Source: Bordetella parapertussis (GTDB lineage Bacteria > Pseudomonadota > Gammaproteobacteria > Burkholderiales > Burkholderiaceae_A). Taken from it: 19,771 nucleotides of DNA. This document shows positions 1-9,272 of the stretch, in pieces. The DNA is taken from the NCBI GenBank assembly GCA_945862305.1, contig CAMAXF010000015.1, positions 1-19,771 of the forward strand. Reading direction: 5' to 3'. The translations under genes were made by a program, and so were the position numbers. The notes beneath the pieces were generated by a model. The model had not been told where the DNA came from, searched no databases, and saw only the letters and a program-made list of their open reading frames with translations. Position 1 is the stretch's first letter. The number at the start of each line of letters is the position of its first letter.

Positions 1-77
1 GGGACATCATCGGACGTGGCAACCCAGACACTGGCCTCGTCGTCCCACTCTGCCCTGATGAAAAGAACTTTTTGCAT
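1..77 (-). CDS. DUF1902 / HicB-like small protein, N-terminal part only
   Basis: An open frame starts at an ATG at 77 and runs off the left edge after 25 complete codons. It begins MQKVLFIRAEWDDEASVWVA and continues with TSDDV. This resembles DUF1902 proteins, which are short beta-rich proteins related to HicB antitoxins and often paired with a HicA toxin. The family link comes from remembered sequence pattern, not a search. It lies 44 nt downstream of tRNA-Phe on the same strand with no obvious terminator between, so it may be read from the same transcript. No good Shine-Dalgarno is visible. Whether a HicA partner follows cannot be seen. Confidence 0.6.
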   Translation of the reverse strand, partial: MQKVLFIRAEWDDEASVWVATSDDV

Positions 78-121
78 GGAGATGGTTCAGCCCGTGGCGC
101 GCACTGATGGAAATTTGGGAG

Positions 122-187
<66 letters not shown>

Positions 188-197
<10 letters not shown>

Positions 198-1774
198 AAG
201 ACGCGAAGTATATCGCAGCGCTGGGCGATGGATTTGCCCAACTCCACCCCCCATTGGTCAAACGGGTTGATTCCCCAGACCATGGCCTGGCAGACCACCT
301 TGTGCTCGTAGAGGGCAATCAGGCTGCCCAGGTGTCGGGGCGAGAGGGCATCGAGCCAGATCAGGCTGCTGGGTCGCCCCCCAGGGTAGGACCGGTGCGG
401 CGAGAGTGCCTCCACGGCCGCTGCATCCAGCCCCTCGGCGGTCAGCCCCGCGCGGGTCTGTTCTGCATCGCGGCCCATTGCCAGCGCCTCTGACTGCGCC
501 AGCATGTTGGCCACCATGATGCGGTCGAGCGCATCCACCTGCCCACCGGCCCCGCGGACGGGCCGCACCCCAATGAACTCCACGGGCACGGTGTGCATGC
601 CCTGGTGCAGCAATTGAAAGTAGGCATGCTGGCCGGTGATGCCCACGCCTCCCCAGACTTTGGGGCCCGTCTGCACAGCGCAGGCACTGCCATCCCAGTG
701 CACCGACTTGCCATTGGATTCCATGTCGAGCTGCTGCACATGCGCGGTGACATGGCCCAACTGCATCCGGTAGGGCGCCACCACCAGGCTGGAGCAGCCC
801 AGAAAATTTCGGTTCCAGATGCCCTGCAGGGCAAGCTGCATGGGAAGGTTCTCTTCAATTGGCGCAGACAACACATGCGCATCCATGGCCTGGGCGCCGG
901 CCAGGAAGTCCTCAAAGGCCGCGCGCCCAATCTTTGCGGCCGCCACAAAGCCGATGCTCGACCAGACCGAGAACCGTCCACCCACCCAATCCCAAAACGG
1001 CAGCACCTGCGGTGCTGGAATGCCAAAGGCAAGGGCCTTCTCCACCGCAGTGGTCACCGCCACCATCTGCTGCCCCGCCTCGTCGGCCGAGAGGCCAGCC
1101 GCCTGAAGCCATGCTTTCACGCGCTGCGCAATGGCCATGGTCTCTTGTGTGGTGAAGGTCTTGCTCGAGACCACCACCAGGGTCTGGTGCGGGTCAAGGC
1201 TGGCCAACGTCTGGGCCACATGCTGGGCATCGGGCACGGACAAGAACAAGACTGTGGGCCCAACACCTGCAGCGCCGAGGGCCTCCACCACCAACCGAGG
1301 CCCGGTCTCTGAACCCCCAATTCCGATGTTGAGCACATGGCTGAGCACATGGCCGCGCGCACCCCTCAGGCGCTGCGCATGAACGTCCTGCGCGAGGCTC
1401 AACATGTGCGTCCGGGCCGATTGCACCGCCTGCCCAATCTCTCCACCCCAAGGTCCATCCGCGGGGCCACGCAGGGCCATGTGCAATGCGGCGCGTTGCT
1501 CTGTGTGGTTCACGATCTCGCCGGCGGCCATGGCCTTGAACTGGCCGGGAAGGTCGCATGCCTGGGCAAGTTCGCAGAGTGCTTGGGTCACCTCGGCATC
1601 CAGCCGTTGGTGATGGGATTCCAACGTGATGCCGCAGGCCTGCCATTGAAGAGGGCCGCGGCCATGGGTCTGTTGCACCAGTGTTTGCAGGGGTGCCACA
1701 CGCGCAGCGAGTGCCTCCAGCCGCGCCCACTGCGGCCGCGACTGCGGTGGCGTGAGCGCAGGCGTTGTCTTCAT
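188..1774 (-). CDS. pgi: Glucose-6-phosphate isomerase
   Basis: Interconverts glucose 6-phosphate and fructose 6-phosphate in the cytoplasm, in glycolysis and gluconeogenesis. The 528-residue product carries both family signatures: DWVGGRFSVWSSIGF in the middle and GINPFDQWGVELGK near the end. The catalytic Glu lies in DMESNGK, the His in GQHAYFQLLHQG, and the Lys in ELGK at residue 514. The phosphate-binding loop reads GIGGSETGP where most relatives have GIGGSD(L/W)GP. Only 14 residues follow the catalytic Lys; E. coli Pgi has 35. The last codons are shared with tRNA-Phe, and the stop TAG is tRNA positions 8-10. The start ATG is 4 nt after the tcdA stop, so the two are probably co-transcribed. 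Confidence 0.96.
207..212 (-). promoter_or_regulatory. Possible -10 element for tRNA-Phe inside pgi
   Basis: On the minus strand TATACT (five of six matches to TATAAT) ends 9 nt before the tRNA 5' end, inside the last codons of pgi. It would place a transcription start only a few nucleotides upstream of the mature tRNA. No convincing -35 is present at 16-18 bp; the nearest TTGGGC is 23 bp away. The element may therefore be weak or chance, with the tRNA instead processed from the pgi transcript. Confidence 0.3.
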
Positions 1775-1778
1775 GTGC

Positions 1779-2579
1779 CTATTGTCGCCCAGTGGTGATC
1801 AGGCGCATGGCCTCTGCGGCGGCCGCCAGTCCGATGCTTGCTGTCACCGTCACCATCGAGCCGTAGCCTGCGCAGGCCAGCCGCGCAGAAGGGTCGCAGC
1901 CCTCGGTGGCGCGCGCCGGTTCATCTGAACTCACCACCCGAATTCGCATGGCCCCTGCCCGTGGAAAGCCATGTTGTCGACGCAGGCTGTAACGAAGTTT
2001 GGAGAGCAGCGGGTCTTGCTTGGTGTCGGCCAAGTCCCCGACGCGAATGCGGGTGGGGTCGAGCTTGCCGCCTGCACCGCCACTCACCACCAGGCTGCGT
2101 GGCCGACCTCGCGCGGGCATGGCGAGCACCAGGGCCTCTTTGGCACGCAGGTCGTCACAGGCATCAATCCACACCTGTGGTGCAGGCCATCCACCGCCCG
2201 ACACACCACCGCCCGACACACCACCGCCGGCCAAGAACGCCGCGACGTTCTCGGGCGTGAGTTCATCTTCTACCGAATACACCGACAACGCAGGCGCGAT
2301 GGCCCTCAGCCTGTCCGCCAAGGCCTGCACCTTGGCCTGGCCCAAAGTCTCGCGGGTGGCCTGCACCTGTCGGTTGAGATTCGATTCGGCCACGTGGTCC
2401 ATGTCCACCAAGACCAGGCCGCCCACGCCGGAGCGGGCAAGCGCCTCGGCTGCCCATCCCCCCACCCCACCCAGGCCCACCACGCCCACGGTACTCAACC
2501 GCAGGCGGGCAAACCCTTCTTCGGAGAGCAGCCGTGCACTGCTCGCCAAGGCCCGCGGCACGCCGTCTGCCTGGGCCAT
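1779..2579 (-). CDS. tcdA: tRNA threonylcarbamoyladenosine dehydratase (E1-like)
   Basis: An ATP-dependent ThiF/MoeB/E1-like enzyme of 266 residues. The family cyclises threonylcarbamoyl-adenosine-37 of ANN-decoding tRNAs to ct6A. The nucleotide-binding loop GLGGVG is at residues 35-40. The Asp of VLVDMD and the conserved NLNRQ (67-71) follow, then DACDD, SGGAGGKLDPTRI and DTKQDPLLSKLR, the last being typical of TcdA rather than ThiF or MoeB. An in-frame glycine-rich insert, GGGVSGGGVSGGG (about 118-130), comes from a 15-bp tandem repeat and is absent from E. coli TcdA as I recall it. Its start is 6 nt after the stop of the oxidoreductase gene. No strong Shine-Dalgarno is seen, so translational coupling is likely. 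Confidence 0.93.
   Translation of the reverse strand: MAQADGVPRALASSARLLSEEGFARLRLSTVGVVGLGGVGGWAAEALARSGVGGLVLVDMDHVAESNLNRQVQATRETLGQAKVQALADRLRAIAPALSVYSVEDELTPENVAAFLAGGGVSGGGVSGGGWPAPQVWIDACDDLRAKEALVLAMPARGRPRSLVVSGGAGGKLDPTRIRVGDLADTKQDPLLSKLRYSLRRQHGFPRAGAMRIRVVSSDEPARATEGCDPSARLACAGYGSMVTVTASIGLAAAAEAMRLITTGRQ
2191..2229. repeat. 15-bp tandem repeat, 2.6 copies, inside tcdA
   Basis: On the plus strand the unit CCACCGCCCGACACA occurs at 2191-2205 and 2206-2220, followed by a partial third copy, CCACCGCCG. The period is a multiple of three, so each unit adds GGGVS to TcdA without a frameshift. The copies are identical, which suggests recent slippage and possible length variation between strains. 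Confidence 0.9.
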
Positions 2580-2585
2580 GTGGCT

Positions 2586-3557
2586 TTACGGCAGCAGGAT
2601 GGTCGAGCCCGAGGTCTTGCGGGCCTCGAGGTCGCTGTGGGCCTGCACGATGTCTGCCAGGGGGTAGCGCTGCGCAATGTTGATCTTGATCTTGCCGCTG
2701 CCCACCATGTCCACCAACTCCCCGGCCGTGGATTCCAACTCTTCGCGCGTGGCTGTATACGGCATGAGTGAGGGCCGCGTGATGAACAAGTGACCATTCA
2801 ACTGGGCGAGGTCGAAGGGGGCGACCTTGCCCGAGGCATTGCCAAAGCTCACCATCAGGCCGTACTTGCGAAGGCACTGCAGAGATTTGTCAAAGGTGGT
2901 CTTGCCCACGGAGTCGTAGACCACGTCCACGCCGCGGCCGTTGGTGATCTCCTTTACCCGGGCCACGAAGTCTTCCTTGTTGTAGTTGATCACGTGCGCC
3001 GCACCCGCAGCCTTGGCCAGGGCCATCTTTTCATCCGAACCCACCGTGCCAATGGCCTTCACGCCCATGAGCTTGGCCCACTGCATGGCAATGAGGCCCA
3101 CGCCGCCCGCAGCCGCGTGGAACAAAATGGTGTGGCCCTTTTGCAGGTTGGCCGTGCGCCGGTACAAGTACTGCACCGTCATGCCTTGCAGCATCATGGC
3201 TGCGCCCGTCTCAAAGCTGATGGTCTTGGGCAGTTTGATGAGCAGGCTCGCGGGCATCACGCGTGCCTCGCAGTAGGCGCCCATGGGGCGGCCCGCATAG
3301 GCCACGCGGTCGCCGGCCTTCACGTGGGTCACGCCAGGGCCCACGGCCTCCACCACGCCCGCGCCTTCCATGCCGAGTGTGACGGGCAGGTTTTCTGCCG
3401 GGTACACGCCGCTTCGGAAGTAGACATCGATGTAATTCAGGCCAATCGCATGGTGGCGCACAAGCGCTTCACCAGGGCCGGGTTGGCCAACGTTCACGTC
3501 CACCAGGTTCATCACGCTGGGGCCACCGGTCTCACGAATCTGGACTGCCTTGGTCAT
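2586..3557 (-). CDS. Zinc-independent quinone oxidoreductase (MDR family)
   Basis: A 323-residue NADPH-dependent oxidoreductase of the medium-chain family, QorA type; E. coli QorA is 327 residues. Visible marks are the GroES-like N-terminal domain with NYIDVYFRSGVY (41-52), GMEGAGVVEAVG (62-73), and the Rossmann-fold loop FHAAAGGVG (146-154). The structural and catalytic zinc cysteines of alcohol dehydrogenases are missing, as expected for quinone reductases. I chose ATG 3557 over the longer open frame (to 3662) because AGGAGA sits 5 nt upstream and the N-terminus MTKAVQIRETGGP matches the family. It appears to be the first gene of the oxidoreductase-tcdA-pgi-tRNA-Phe run and diverges from yebC. 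The physiological substrate is unknown. Confidence 0.93.
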   Translation of the reverse strand: MTKAVQIRETGGPSVMNLVDVNVGQPGPGEALVRHHAIGLNYIDVYFRSGVYPAENLPVTLGMEGAGVVEAVGPGVTHVKAGDRVAYAGRPMGAYCEARVMPASLLIKLPKTISFETGAAMMLQGMTVQYLYRRTANLQKGHTILFHAAAGGVGLIAMQWAKLMGVKAIGTVGSDEKMALAKAAGAAHVINYNKEDFVARVKEITNGRGVDVVYDSVGKTTFDKSLQCLRKYGLMVSFGNASGKVAPFDLAQLNGHLFITRPSLMPYTATREELESTAGELVDMVGSGKIKINIAQRYPLADIVQAHSDLEARKTSGSTILLP

Positions 3558-3562
3558 GCTGT

Positions 3563-3568
3563 TCTCCT
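3563..3568 (-). promoter_or_regulatory. Shine-Dalgarno that fixes the oxidoreductase start
   Basis: On the minus strand AGGAGA is followed by ACAGC and then ATG. It decides between the ATG at 3557 and the in-frame extension upstream. Confidence 0.8.
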
Positions 3569-3578
3569 GTAAAAGCAC

Positions 3579-3585
3579 CATAATA
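3579..3585. promoter_or_regulatory. Possible bidirectional -10 region between oxidoreductase and yebC
   Basis: In the 93-bp divergent gap the segment CATAATA gives TATTAT on the minus strand (toward the oxidoreductase) and CATAAT on the plus strand (toward yebC). It is the only AT-rich hexamer of promoter type in the gap. No good -35 is found for either direction, so this is tentative. Confidence 0.3.
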
Positions 3586-3650
3586 GTGGCTTCAAACGCG
3601 TGTGGCGCACCCTGGGTGCCCGTCTCATCAGGAAAGCGAACAGACCCCTC

Positions 3651-4373
3651 ATGGCAGGACACTCAAAATGGGCCAACATCCAGCACCGCAAGGGCCGTCA
3701 GGATGAGCGCCGTGGCCGCATCTTCACCCGACTGATCAAAGAAATCACCGTGGCCGCCAAGATGGGCGGCGGCGACCCAAGCATCAACCCCCGGCTGCGC
3801 TTAGCCATGGACAAAGCGGGCGACGCCAACATGCCCAAGGACAAGGTTCTGGATGCCATCAAGCGCGGCACCGGACAGCTCGATGGCGTGGACTACGAAG
3901 AGATCCGCTACGAGGGCTACGGCATTGCTGGCGCGGCGGTGATCGTGGACTGCCTCACGGACAATCGCACCCGCACCGTGGCCGAGGTGCGCCATGCCTT
4001 CTCCAAGTATGGCGGCAACCTGGGCACGGATGGCTCGGTCTCCTTCATGTTCAAGCACTGCGGCCAGATGCTTTTTGCGCCGGGCACATCGGAAGATGCC
4101 GTCATGGAGGCGGCCTTGGAAGCGGGCGCTGAAGACGTGATCACCGATGACGAAGGCGCCATCGAGGTGCTCACCGGCCCCGCGGAGCTTTCCACCATTC
4201 GCGCCGCGCTCGAGGCCAAGGGCCTGGCGCCTGAACTGGCCGAGGTCACCATGCGGCCTGATGCCCACAACGAACTTTCTGGCGAGGATGGCGCCAAGAT
4301 GCAAAAGCTCCTCGATGCCTTGGAGGGCCTCGACGATGTTCAGGCCGTCTACTCGAATGTGGTGATTGCATGA
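3651..4373 (+). CDS. yebC: YebC/PmpR family protein
   Basis: A 240-residue cytoplasmic protein that starts [20 protein letters not shown], the hallmark N-terminus of the YebC family. YebC-type proteins have been described as DNA-binding regulators and, in more recent work, as ribosome-associated factors that help translate difficult proline stretches; the sequence does not decide between these roles. The [10 protein letters not shown] motif is near residue 130. I chose ATG 3651 because it begins the conserved MAGHSKW; the open frame extends upstream to 3600 without similarity. No good Shine-Dalgarno is visible. It overlaps purD by ATGA (4370-4373), so the two are translationally coupled. Confidence 0.95.
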   Translation: MAGHSKWANIQHRKGRQDERRGRIFTRLIKEITVAAKMGGGDPSINPRLRLAMDKAGDANMPKDKVLDAIKRGTGQLDGVDYEEIRYEGYGIAGAAVIVDCLTDNRTRTVAEVRHAFSKYGGNLGTDGSVSFMFKHCGQMLFAPGTSEDAVMEAALEAGAEDVITDDEGAIEVLTGPAELSTIRAALEAKGLAPELAEVTMRPDAHNELSGEDGAKMQKLLDALEGLDDVQAVYSNVVIA

Positions 4374-5668
4374 AGGTTTTGGTCGTGGGTGGTGGTGGAC
4401 GAGAGCACGCCATGGCCTGGCGCATCGCCCGCTCCCCGCGGGTGCAATGTGTGTATGTGGCGCCGGGCAACGGCGGCACCGCGGCCGACCCAGACCTCAT
4501 CAACCTTCCCATCGACCCCGTTCGCCAGCAGGCCGAACTTGCAGACTTCGTTGAGCGCGAGGGCGTGGCCTGGACCATCGTGGGCCCCGAGGCCCCCTTG
4601 GCCGCAGGCCTGGTGGATTTCTTTCGGGCGCGGGGCTTAAAGATCTTCGGCCCCACCCAGGCAGCCGTTCAACTCGAGGCCTCCAAGGACTTCGCCAAGC
4701 AGTTCATGAAGCGGCACCACATTCCCACCGCCGCCTTCGAGACCTTCTCCGATGCCACGGCGGCCCGGGCCTATGCCACGGCGCAGGCAGAACGCCAGCC
4801 GGGGCTGCCCATCGTGATCAAGGCCGATGGCCTTGCAGCGGGCAAGGGCGTGGTGGTGGCACCCACCCTTGCAGAGGCGCATGCGGCGATCGATGACATG
4901 CTGCTGGGCAACCGCTTTGGTGATGCCGGTGCGCGCGTGGTGATTGAAGACTTCTTGGAGGGCGAGGAGGCGAGCTTCATCGTCATGTGCGATGGCCAAG
5001 ATGCCTTTGCACTGGCCACCAGCCAAGACCACAAGCGGGTTGGCGATGGCGACACCGGCCCGAACACCGGCGGCATGGGGGCCTATTCGCCTGCGCCCGT
5101 GGTCACGCCCAAGGTTTTTGCGCGCGTGATGCGCGAGGTCATTCGGCCGGTGCTTCAGGGCATGCGCGCCGAAGGCCACCCCTACACCGGCTTTCTGTAT
5201 GCGGGCCTCATGATTCACCAGGACACCCCCAAGGTGGTGGAATTCAATTGCCGGCTTGGCGACCCCGAGACCCAGCCCATCTTCCTGCGCATGCGCGGCG
5301 ACTTCACCCTGCTCGTGGAGAAGGCCATCGACGGTCGACTCGCCCAGGCCGAGGCCATGGCCGACAGCCTCTGGGATACCCGTCCCGCCGTGGGTGTGGT
5401 CGTGGCCGCTCAGCACTACCCCGATGCCCCTCGCACCGGAGACCCGATCACGGCCCTGCCACCCAACACCGACGACGCTCGTGTTTTTCATGCCGGCACC
5501 ACGATGAAAGACGGCCAGTTGATCACCAGTGGTGGCCGTGTGGTCTGCGCCACGGCGCTTGGCAACAACCTCAAAGACGCCCAGGCCCAGGCCTACAAGC
5601 TCGTGGACCAGATTCGTTTTGAAGGCATGCATGCCCGCCGAGACATTGGCTGGCGGGCCCTGAAGTGA
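4370..5668 (+). CDS. purD: Phosphoribosylamine-glycine ligase (GARS)
   Basis: The ATP-grasp enzyme that joins glycine to phosphoribosylamine, the second step of purine synthesis. The 432-residue protein begins [20 protein letters not shown] (N-domain). It has the ATP-binding segment [17 protein letters not shown] (148-164), [21 protein letters not shown] (221-241), and the GARS signature [10 protein letters not shown] (294-303). Length and domain order are normal. It starts inside the yebC stop (ATGA) and ends with TGA overlapping the ATG of the next gene (TGATG, 5666-5670). Confidence 0.97.
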   Translation: MKVLVVGGGGREHAMAWRIARSPRVQCVYVAPGNGGTAADPDLINLPIDPVRQQAELADFVEREGVAWTIVGPEAPLAAGLVDFFRARGLKIFGPTQAAVQLEASKDFAKQFMKRHHIPTAAFETFSDATAARAYATAQAERQPGLPIVIKADGLAAGKGVVVAPTLAEAHAAIDDMLLGNRFGDAGARVVIEDFLEGEEASFIVMCDGQDAFALATSQDHKRVGDGDTGPNTGGMGAYSPAPVVTPKVFARVMREVIRPVLQGMRAEGHPYTGFLYAGLMIHQDTPKVVEFNCRLGDPETQPIFLRMRGDFTLLVEKAIDGRLAQAEAMADSLWDTRPAVGVVVAAQHYPDAPRTGDPITALPPNTDDARVFHAGTTMKDGQLITSGGRVVCATALGNNLKDAQAQAYKLVDQIRFEGMHARRDIGWRALK

Positions 5669-6912
5669 TGAGCCGCGCGCAGCCCTCGGCTGTGGTGGTG
5701 GGCGGCGGCATTCTGGGTGCCTTGAGCTCGCTTAGCCTGTCTCGGCTGGGCATTGCCACCCGCTGGGTGGGCCCGCCGGAGCCGGCCCAACGCGCAGATG
5801 CCGCCCAGGCGCGCGCCTATGCCCTGGCACCCCCCACCGTATCGATGCTCGAACGGCTTGGGATCTGGTCGCACCTCACAGACGTGGTCCAACCGGTATC
5901 CCGCATGGAAGTCTTTCAGGTGGCACCGGCCGCCCGCTTGGACTTTCTTGCGGCCGATGTGGGCGAGACGGCCCTGGCGCAGATGGTCTCGCATGCAGAC
6001 CTCTTGGCTGCTTGTGAGGCCACTGTGCTGGCTGGTGTGCCAAACCTCACACGCACCGAGACCCCCTTGTCGGAATCCGACCTCCAAGCCTTTCGGGACG
6101 ATCTCGGCAGCCGGCCCTTGGGGGCCGACCTCGTGGTGGCTGCCGATGGCGCGCAGTCGGTGCTGCGGCGCCGGGCAGGCCTTCTGTGGCGCCGGCGTGA
6201 CTACGGTCAGCAGGCCGTGGTCGCCGCCTTCCGAACCGAGAAGCCCCACCATGGCGTGGCCTGCCAGTGGTTCGGGCCCGATGGCATTCTGGCGCTGCTG
6301 CCCCTGCGGGACCCGCACGTGGTCTCCATGGTTTTTTCGGTGGGCCATGCCACCGCAGCAGGCCTCATGGAGGCCTCCGAAGCAGAACTCTCCGCGCGCA
6401 TCAGCACCGAGAGCGACCATCGCTTTGGTGAACTGCAAACGATCTCTGAGGCCACCGCCGTGCCGCTCGTCATGATGTCGGTGAATCGCATGGTGGCTGG
6501 CCGCATGGTGCTGGTGGGTGATGCGGGCCACACCGTGCACCCGCTGGCAGGCTATGGCCTGAACCTGGGGGTGCAAGACCTGCTGGCCTTAGAGGCCCAG
6601 TTGCTGGCAGGCCAAGCCCGGCTGGGCTTATTCGACCCTGGTGCCGCCCGCACGCTGCGTGCCTATGCGCGTGACCGCGCCTGTGCGGTGCCCGCCGTGC
6701 AGTGGGGGCTCGATGCCCTGTATCGTTTGATGAGTAGCAGCCTGCCGGGCCTGCCCGCTGCAAGGGCGTGGGGCATGCGGGCCATCTCGGCCTGGCCCTT
6801 CTTGCGCAGCAGCCTGGTGCAGCAGGCGGTGGGTGGCCTGGGCGGCCTGGGTTGCGCCGGCCGCACAAATTCAAGCAGCGACACGTTTCATTTTTCGAAG
6901 GAAGCAACATGA
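5668..6912 (+). CDS. UbiH/UbiF/COQ6-family FAD-dependent hydroxylase
   Basis: A 414-residue flavoprotein monooxygenase, most likely a ring hydroxylase of ubiquinone biosynthesis. The FAD dinucleotide loop VVGGGILGALS is at residues 10-20. The middle motif LVVAADGAQSVLRRRAG (155-171) follows. The second FAD motif, VLVGDAGHTVHPLAGYGLNLGVQD, spans 281-304 and matches the UbiH signature (canonical HPxAGQGxN; here GYG). Which ring position it hydroxylates cannot be told from sequence alone. ATG 5668 overlaps the purD stop; GTG 5665 is an alternative adding one residue. Its stop overlaps the dsbC start as ATGA. The C-terminus has a serine-rich tail of unclear role. Confidence 0.88.
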   Translation: MSRAQPSAVVVGGGILGALSSLSLSRLGIATRWVGPPEPAQRADAAQARAYALAPPTVSMLERLGIWSHLTDVVQPVSRMEVFQVAPAARLDFLAADVGETALAQMVSHADLLAACEATVLAGVPNLTRTETPLSESDLQAFRDDLGSRPLGADLVVAADGAQSVLRRRAGLLWRRRDYGQQAVVAAFRTEKPHHGVACQWFGPDGILALLPLRDPHVVSMVFSVGHATAAGLMEASEAELSARISTESDHRFGELQTISEATAVPLVMMSVNRMVAGRMVLVGDAGHTVHPLAGYGLNLGVQDLLALEAQLLAGQARLGLFDPGAARTLRAYARDRACAVPAVQWGLDALYRLMSSSLPGLPAARAWGMRAISAWPFLRSSLVQQAVGGLGGLGCAGRTNSSSDTFHFSKEAT

Positions 6913-7682
6913 TCAAGCGCGTTCTGATGGCCTGTGGTCTCTCGGCCGCCCTGCTGGCCCCCTTGGTGCTCAGCCCATCGGCACATGCCCAAAAGCCCGC
7001 CGGCCCCGAACCCGCATCGCCTGCCGTCACCAAGCAGGTGAAGTCGGCCGTGGAGACCTGGCTCAAGGGCCGCTTCAAGGTCGATGCAGTCTCCAAGACA
7101 CCCATGCCTGGCCTGGTGGAGGTGCGCATCGGCCAGGACATTCTTTACGCCCACGAGAACGGCCAGTTCGCCCTGGTCGAAGGCCAACTCATTGAACTGA
7201 AGTCTGGCAACAACCTCACGGCCGCCCGCATGGAGGTTCTGCAGGCCGTGGACATCAGCAAGCTGCCCCTGGAACTCGCCATGAAGACGGTGAGCGGTGA
7301 TGGCGGCAAGGGCAAGCGAACCATCGTGGTCTTTGAAGACCCCTACTGCTCCTTCTGCCGCAAGTTTCGGGCCGTGCTGCTGAGCATGGAGAACGTGACC
7401 ATCTACACCTACTTCTATCCCATCCTGCGCGCGGAATCGACCACGGTCTCGAAGAATGCCTGGTGCGCCAAAGACCGCGAGGCGGCCTGGGAGGGCTGGA
7501 TGATGCAGGGCAAGGAGCCTGCAGCGGCGCCGGCCAATTGCGATTTCCCCAAGGACAAAATTCTGGCGCTGGGCCAAGGCCTCGGTGTGCAGGCCACGCC
7601 CACCACCTTTGTGAGCAGTGGAAAGCGCCTGCAGGGGGCCCTGAGCAAAGAGGCCTTGGAGGCCGCGCTGAAGTCTCCCTGA
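6909..7682 (+). CDS. dsbC: Thiol:disulfide interchange protein DsbC, periplasmic
   Basis: A disulfide isomerase of the periplasm, 257 residues. It has a clear Sec signal peptide, MIKRVLMACGLSAALLAPLV followed by LSPSAHA, with likely cleavage after residue 27. The N-terminal dimerisation domain spans roughly 35-100. The thioredoxin-like domain carries the active site Cys147-Ser-Phe-Cys150 (E. coli has CGYC) and the cis-Pro in QATPTTF (P231). The second structural pair, Cys186 (AWCAKD) and Cys211 (ANCDFP), is conserved. AAGGAAG at 6898-6904 is a good ribosome site, which selects ATG 6909 over upstream in-frame starts. Reduction would need DsbD, not seen here. Confidence 0.94.
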   Translation: MIKRVLMACGLSAALLAPLVLSPSAHAQKPAGPEPASPAVTKQVKSAVETWLKGRFKVDAVSKTPMPGLVEVRIGQDILYAHENGQFALVEGQLIELKSGNNLTAARMEVLQAVDISKLPLELAMKTVSGDGGKGKRTIVVFEDPYCSFCRKFRAVLLSMENVTIYTYFYPILRAESTTVSKNAWCAKDREAAWEGWMMQGKEPAAAPANCDFPKDKILALGQGLGVQATPTTFVSSGKRLQGALSKEALEAALKSP

Positions 7683-7689
7683 AACCAGA

Positions 7690-7731
7690 GCACATCGACC
7701 AGCGCACATCGAACATCGCACATCGTGATTC
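7690..7731. repeat. 14-bp-period direct repeat before trpE
   Basis: GCACATCG occurs three times, at 7690, 7704 and 7718, with an exact 14-nt period. The last copy reads into the GTG start of trpE. The dsbC-trpE gap is itself 42 nt, three times 14. No Shine-Dalgarno lies in this stretch. Confidence 0.85.
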
Positions 7732-9272
7732 AGGCCGTTGATTTCCAGCAGTTTGTGGCGCTCGCCCGTGCGGGCCACAACCGCATTCCGCTCGTGCGTA
7801 GCCTGCAGGCGGATCTCGACACGCCGCTGTCAGCCTACTTAAAACTTGCCGCCGCACCGAACAGTTTTCTCTTGGAGTCGGTGGTGGGGGGCGAGCGCTT
7901 TGGCCGTTACTCCTTCATTGGCTTGCCGGCACGCACGCGCATCGAGGCTCGCGACCGCGACATTCGCCTGCGGGTGGCGGGTGCCCCTGATTTCACCTTG
8001 AAGGGCGACCCTCTTCAGTTCGTGGAGGCCTACCTCTCGCAGTTCAAGGCCGCACGGGTGGAGGGCCTGCCTCGCTTTGCGGGTGGCTTGGCCGGCTACT
8101 TTGGCTACGAGACCATTCGTTACATCGAGCCACGTTTGGACCAAGCGGCCGCGAAGTCCCGCCCGGACCCCATGGGCCTGCCCGATGTCTTGCTGCTGCT
8201 CACCGAGGAGCTCGCAGTCTTCGACAATCTCGCCGGTCGCCTCTCATTGTGGGTCTATGCCGAGTCGGGTGACCTCTTGAGTGGTGATCAAGCGCCTGCG
8301 CCCTGGCCCGAGGCCCGGCTGCGCCAGGCCTACGATGCCGCCATCGCCCGGCTCGATGCCCTCGTGGCGCAACTGAAGGCTCCCTTTGTGCCGCCGTTGG
8401 CCGAGACCTTCCCGCCCACCGAGGTGCGCAGAGACTTCCACAAGGATGACTTCCTCAAGGCCGTGGCCCAAGCCAAGGAATACATTGCGGCCGGCGATGT
8501 CATGCAGGTGGTCATTGGCCAGGTGCTGCAGAAATCCTTCAAGGGCTCGGCGCTCTCGCTCTACCGGGCGCTGCGCGGCCTGAACCCTTCGCCCTACATG
8601 TACTTCTACGACATGGGCGACTTTCAAATTGCAGGGGCCTCGCCCGAGATTCTGGTGCGCCAGGACGATGTGGCCGATGGCGCCACGCGCGTGACCATTC
8701 GCCCCATCGCAGGCACGCGCCCCCGGGGCAAGACGCCCGCGCAAGACCTGGCCTTGGAGCAAGAGCTTCGGGCAGACCCCAAGGAATGTGCCGAGCACCT
8801 CATGCTCATCGACCTCGCCCGAAACGATGTCGGCCGCATTGCGCAGACGGGCACGGTCAAGGTCAACGAGCAGATGGTCGTGGAGCGTTACTCCCATGTC
8901 ATGCACCTGGTGAGCGATGTGGAGGGCATTCTGAAGCCGGGCCTATCGGCCATGGATGTGCTGCGGGCCAGCTTTCCGGCAGGCACCTTGAGTGGCGCGC
9001 CGAAGATACGGGCCCTTGAGATCATTGATGCCTTGGAGCCTGTGAAGCGGGGCCTCTACGGCGGAGCCTGTGGTTATTTGTCCTTCACCGGCGAGATGGA
9101 CCTCGCCATTGCCATTCGCACAGGCGTGCTCAAAGACGAAACCCTCTATGTGCAGGCCGGTGCGGGCATCGTGGCCGACTCCGTGGCCGAGAGCGAGTGG
9201 CAAGAAACCGAGAGCAAGGCGCGTGCAGTCATGCATGCGGCAGAGATTGCCGAGAAAGGGCTCGAGCCATGA
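7725..9272 (+). CDS. trpE: Anthranilate synthase component I
   Basis: Converts chorismate and ammonia (delivered by TrpG) to anthranilate, the first committed step to tryptophan. The 515-residue protein has the N-terminal regulatory domain with [19 protein letters not shown] (48-66), where LLES is the known tryptophan feedback site. The chorismate-binding domain contains [17 protein letters not shown] (325-341), [20 protein letters not shown] (354-373) and [19 protein letters not shown] (417-435). Residues 260-268 read MQVVIGQVL; as I recall, relatives usually have Arg at the V267 position. GTG 7725 is chosen because [10 protein letters not shown]...NRIPLVR aligns with family starts; no Shine-Dalgarno is present. 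It overlaps trpG as ATGA. Confidence 0.95.
   Translation: MIQAVDFQQFVALARAGHNRIPLVRSLQADLDTPLSAYLKLAAAPNSFLLESVVGGERFGRYSFIGLPARTRIEARDRDIRLRVAGAPDFTLKGDPLQFVEAYLSQFKAARVEGLPRFAGGLAGYFGYETIRYIEPRLDQAAAKSRPDPMGLPDVLLLLTEELAVFDNLAGRLSLWVYAESGDLLSGDQAPAPWPEARLRQAYDAAIARLDALVAQLKAPFVPPLAETFPPTEVRRDFHKDDFLKAVAQAKEYIAAGDVMQVVIGQVLQKSFKGSALSLYRALRGLNPSPYMYFYDMGDFQIAGASPEILVRQDDVADGATRVTIRPIAGTRPRGKTPAQDLALEQELRADPKECAEHLMLIDLARNDVGRIAQTGTVKVNEQMVVERYSHVMHLVSDVEGILKPGLSAMDVLRASFPAGTLSGAPKIRALEIIDALEPVKRGLYGGACGYLSFTGEMDLAIAIRTGVLKDETLYVQAGAGIVADSVAESEWQETESKARAVMHAAEIAEKGLEP

Noticed and set aside
593..1312. 239-codon open frame on the plus strand inside pgi
   Set aside because: It is the antisense shadow of a well-supported gene in GC-rich DNA and has no family features.
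2586..3662. Longer start for the quinone oxidoreductase
   Set aside because: The extra 35 residues overlap the yebC start region and lack similarity; AGGAGA points to 3557.
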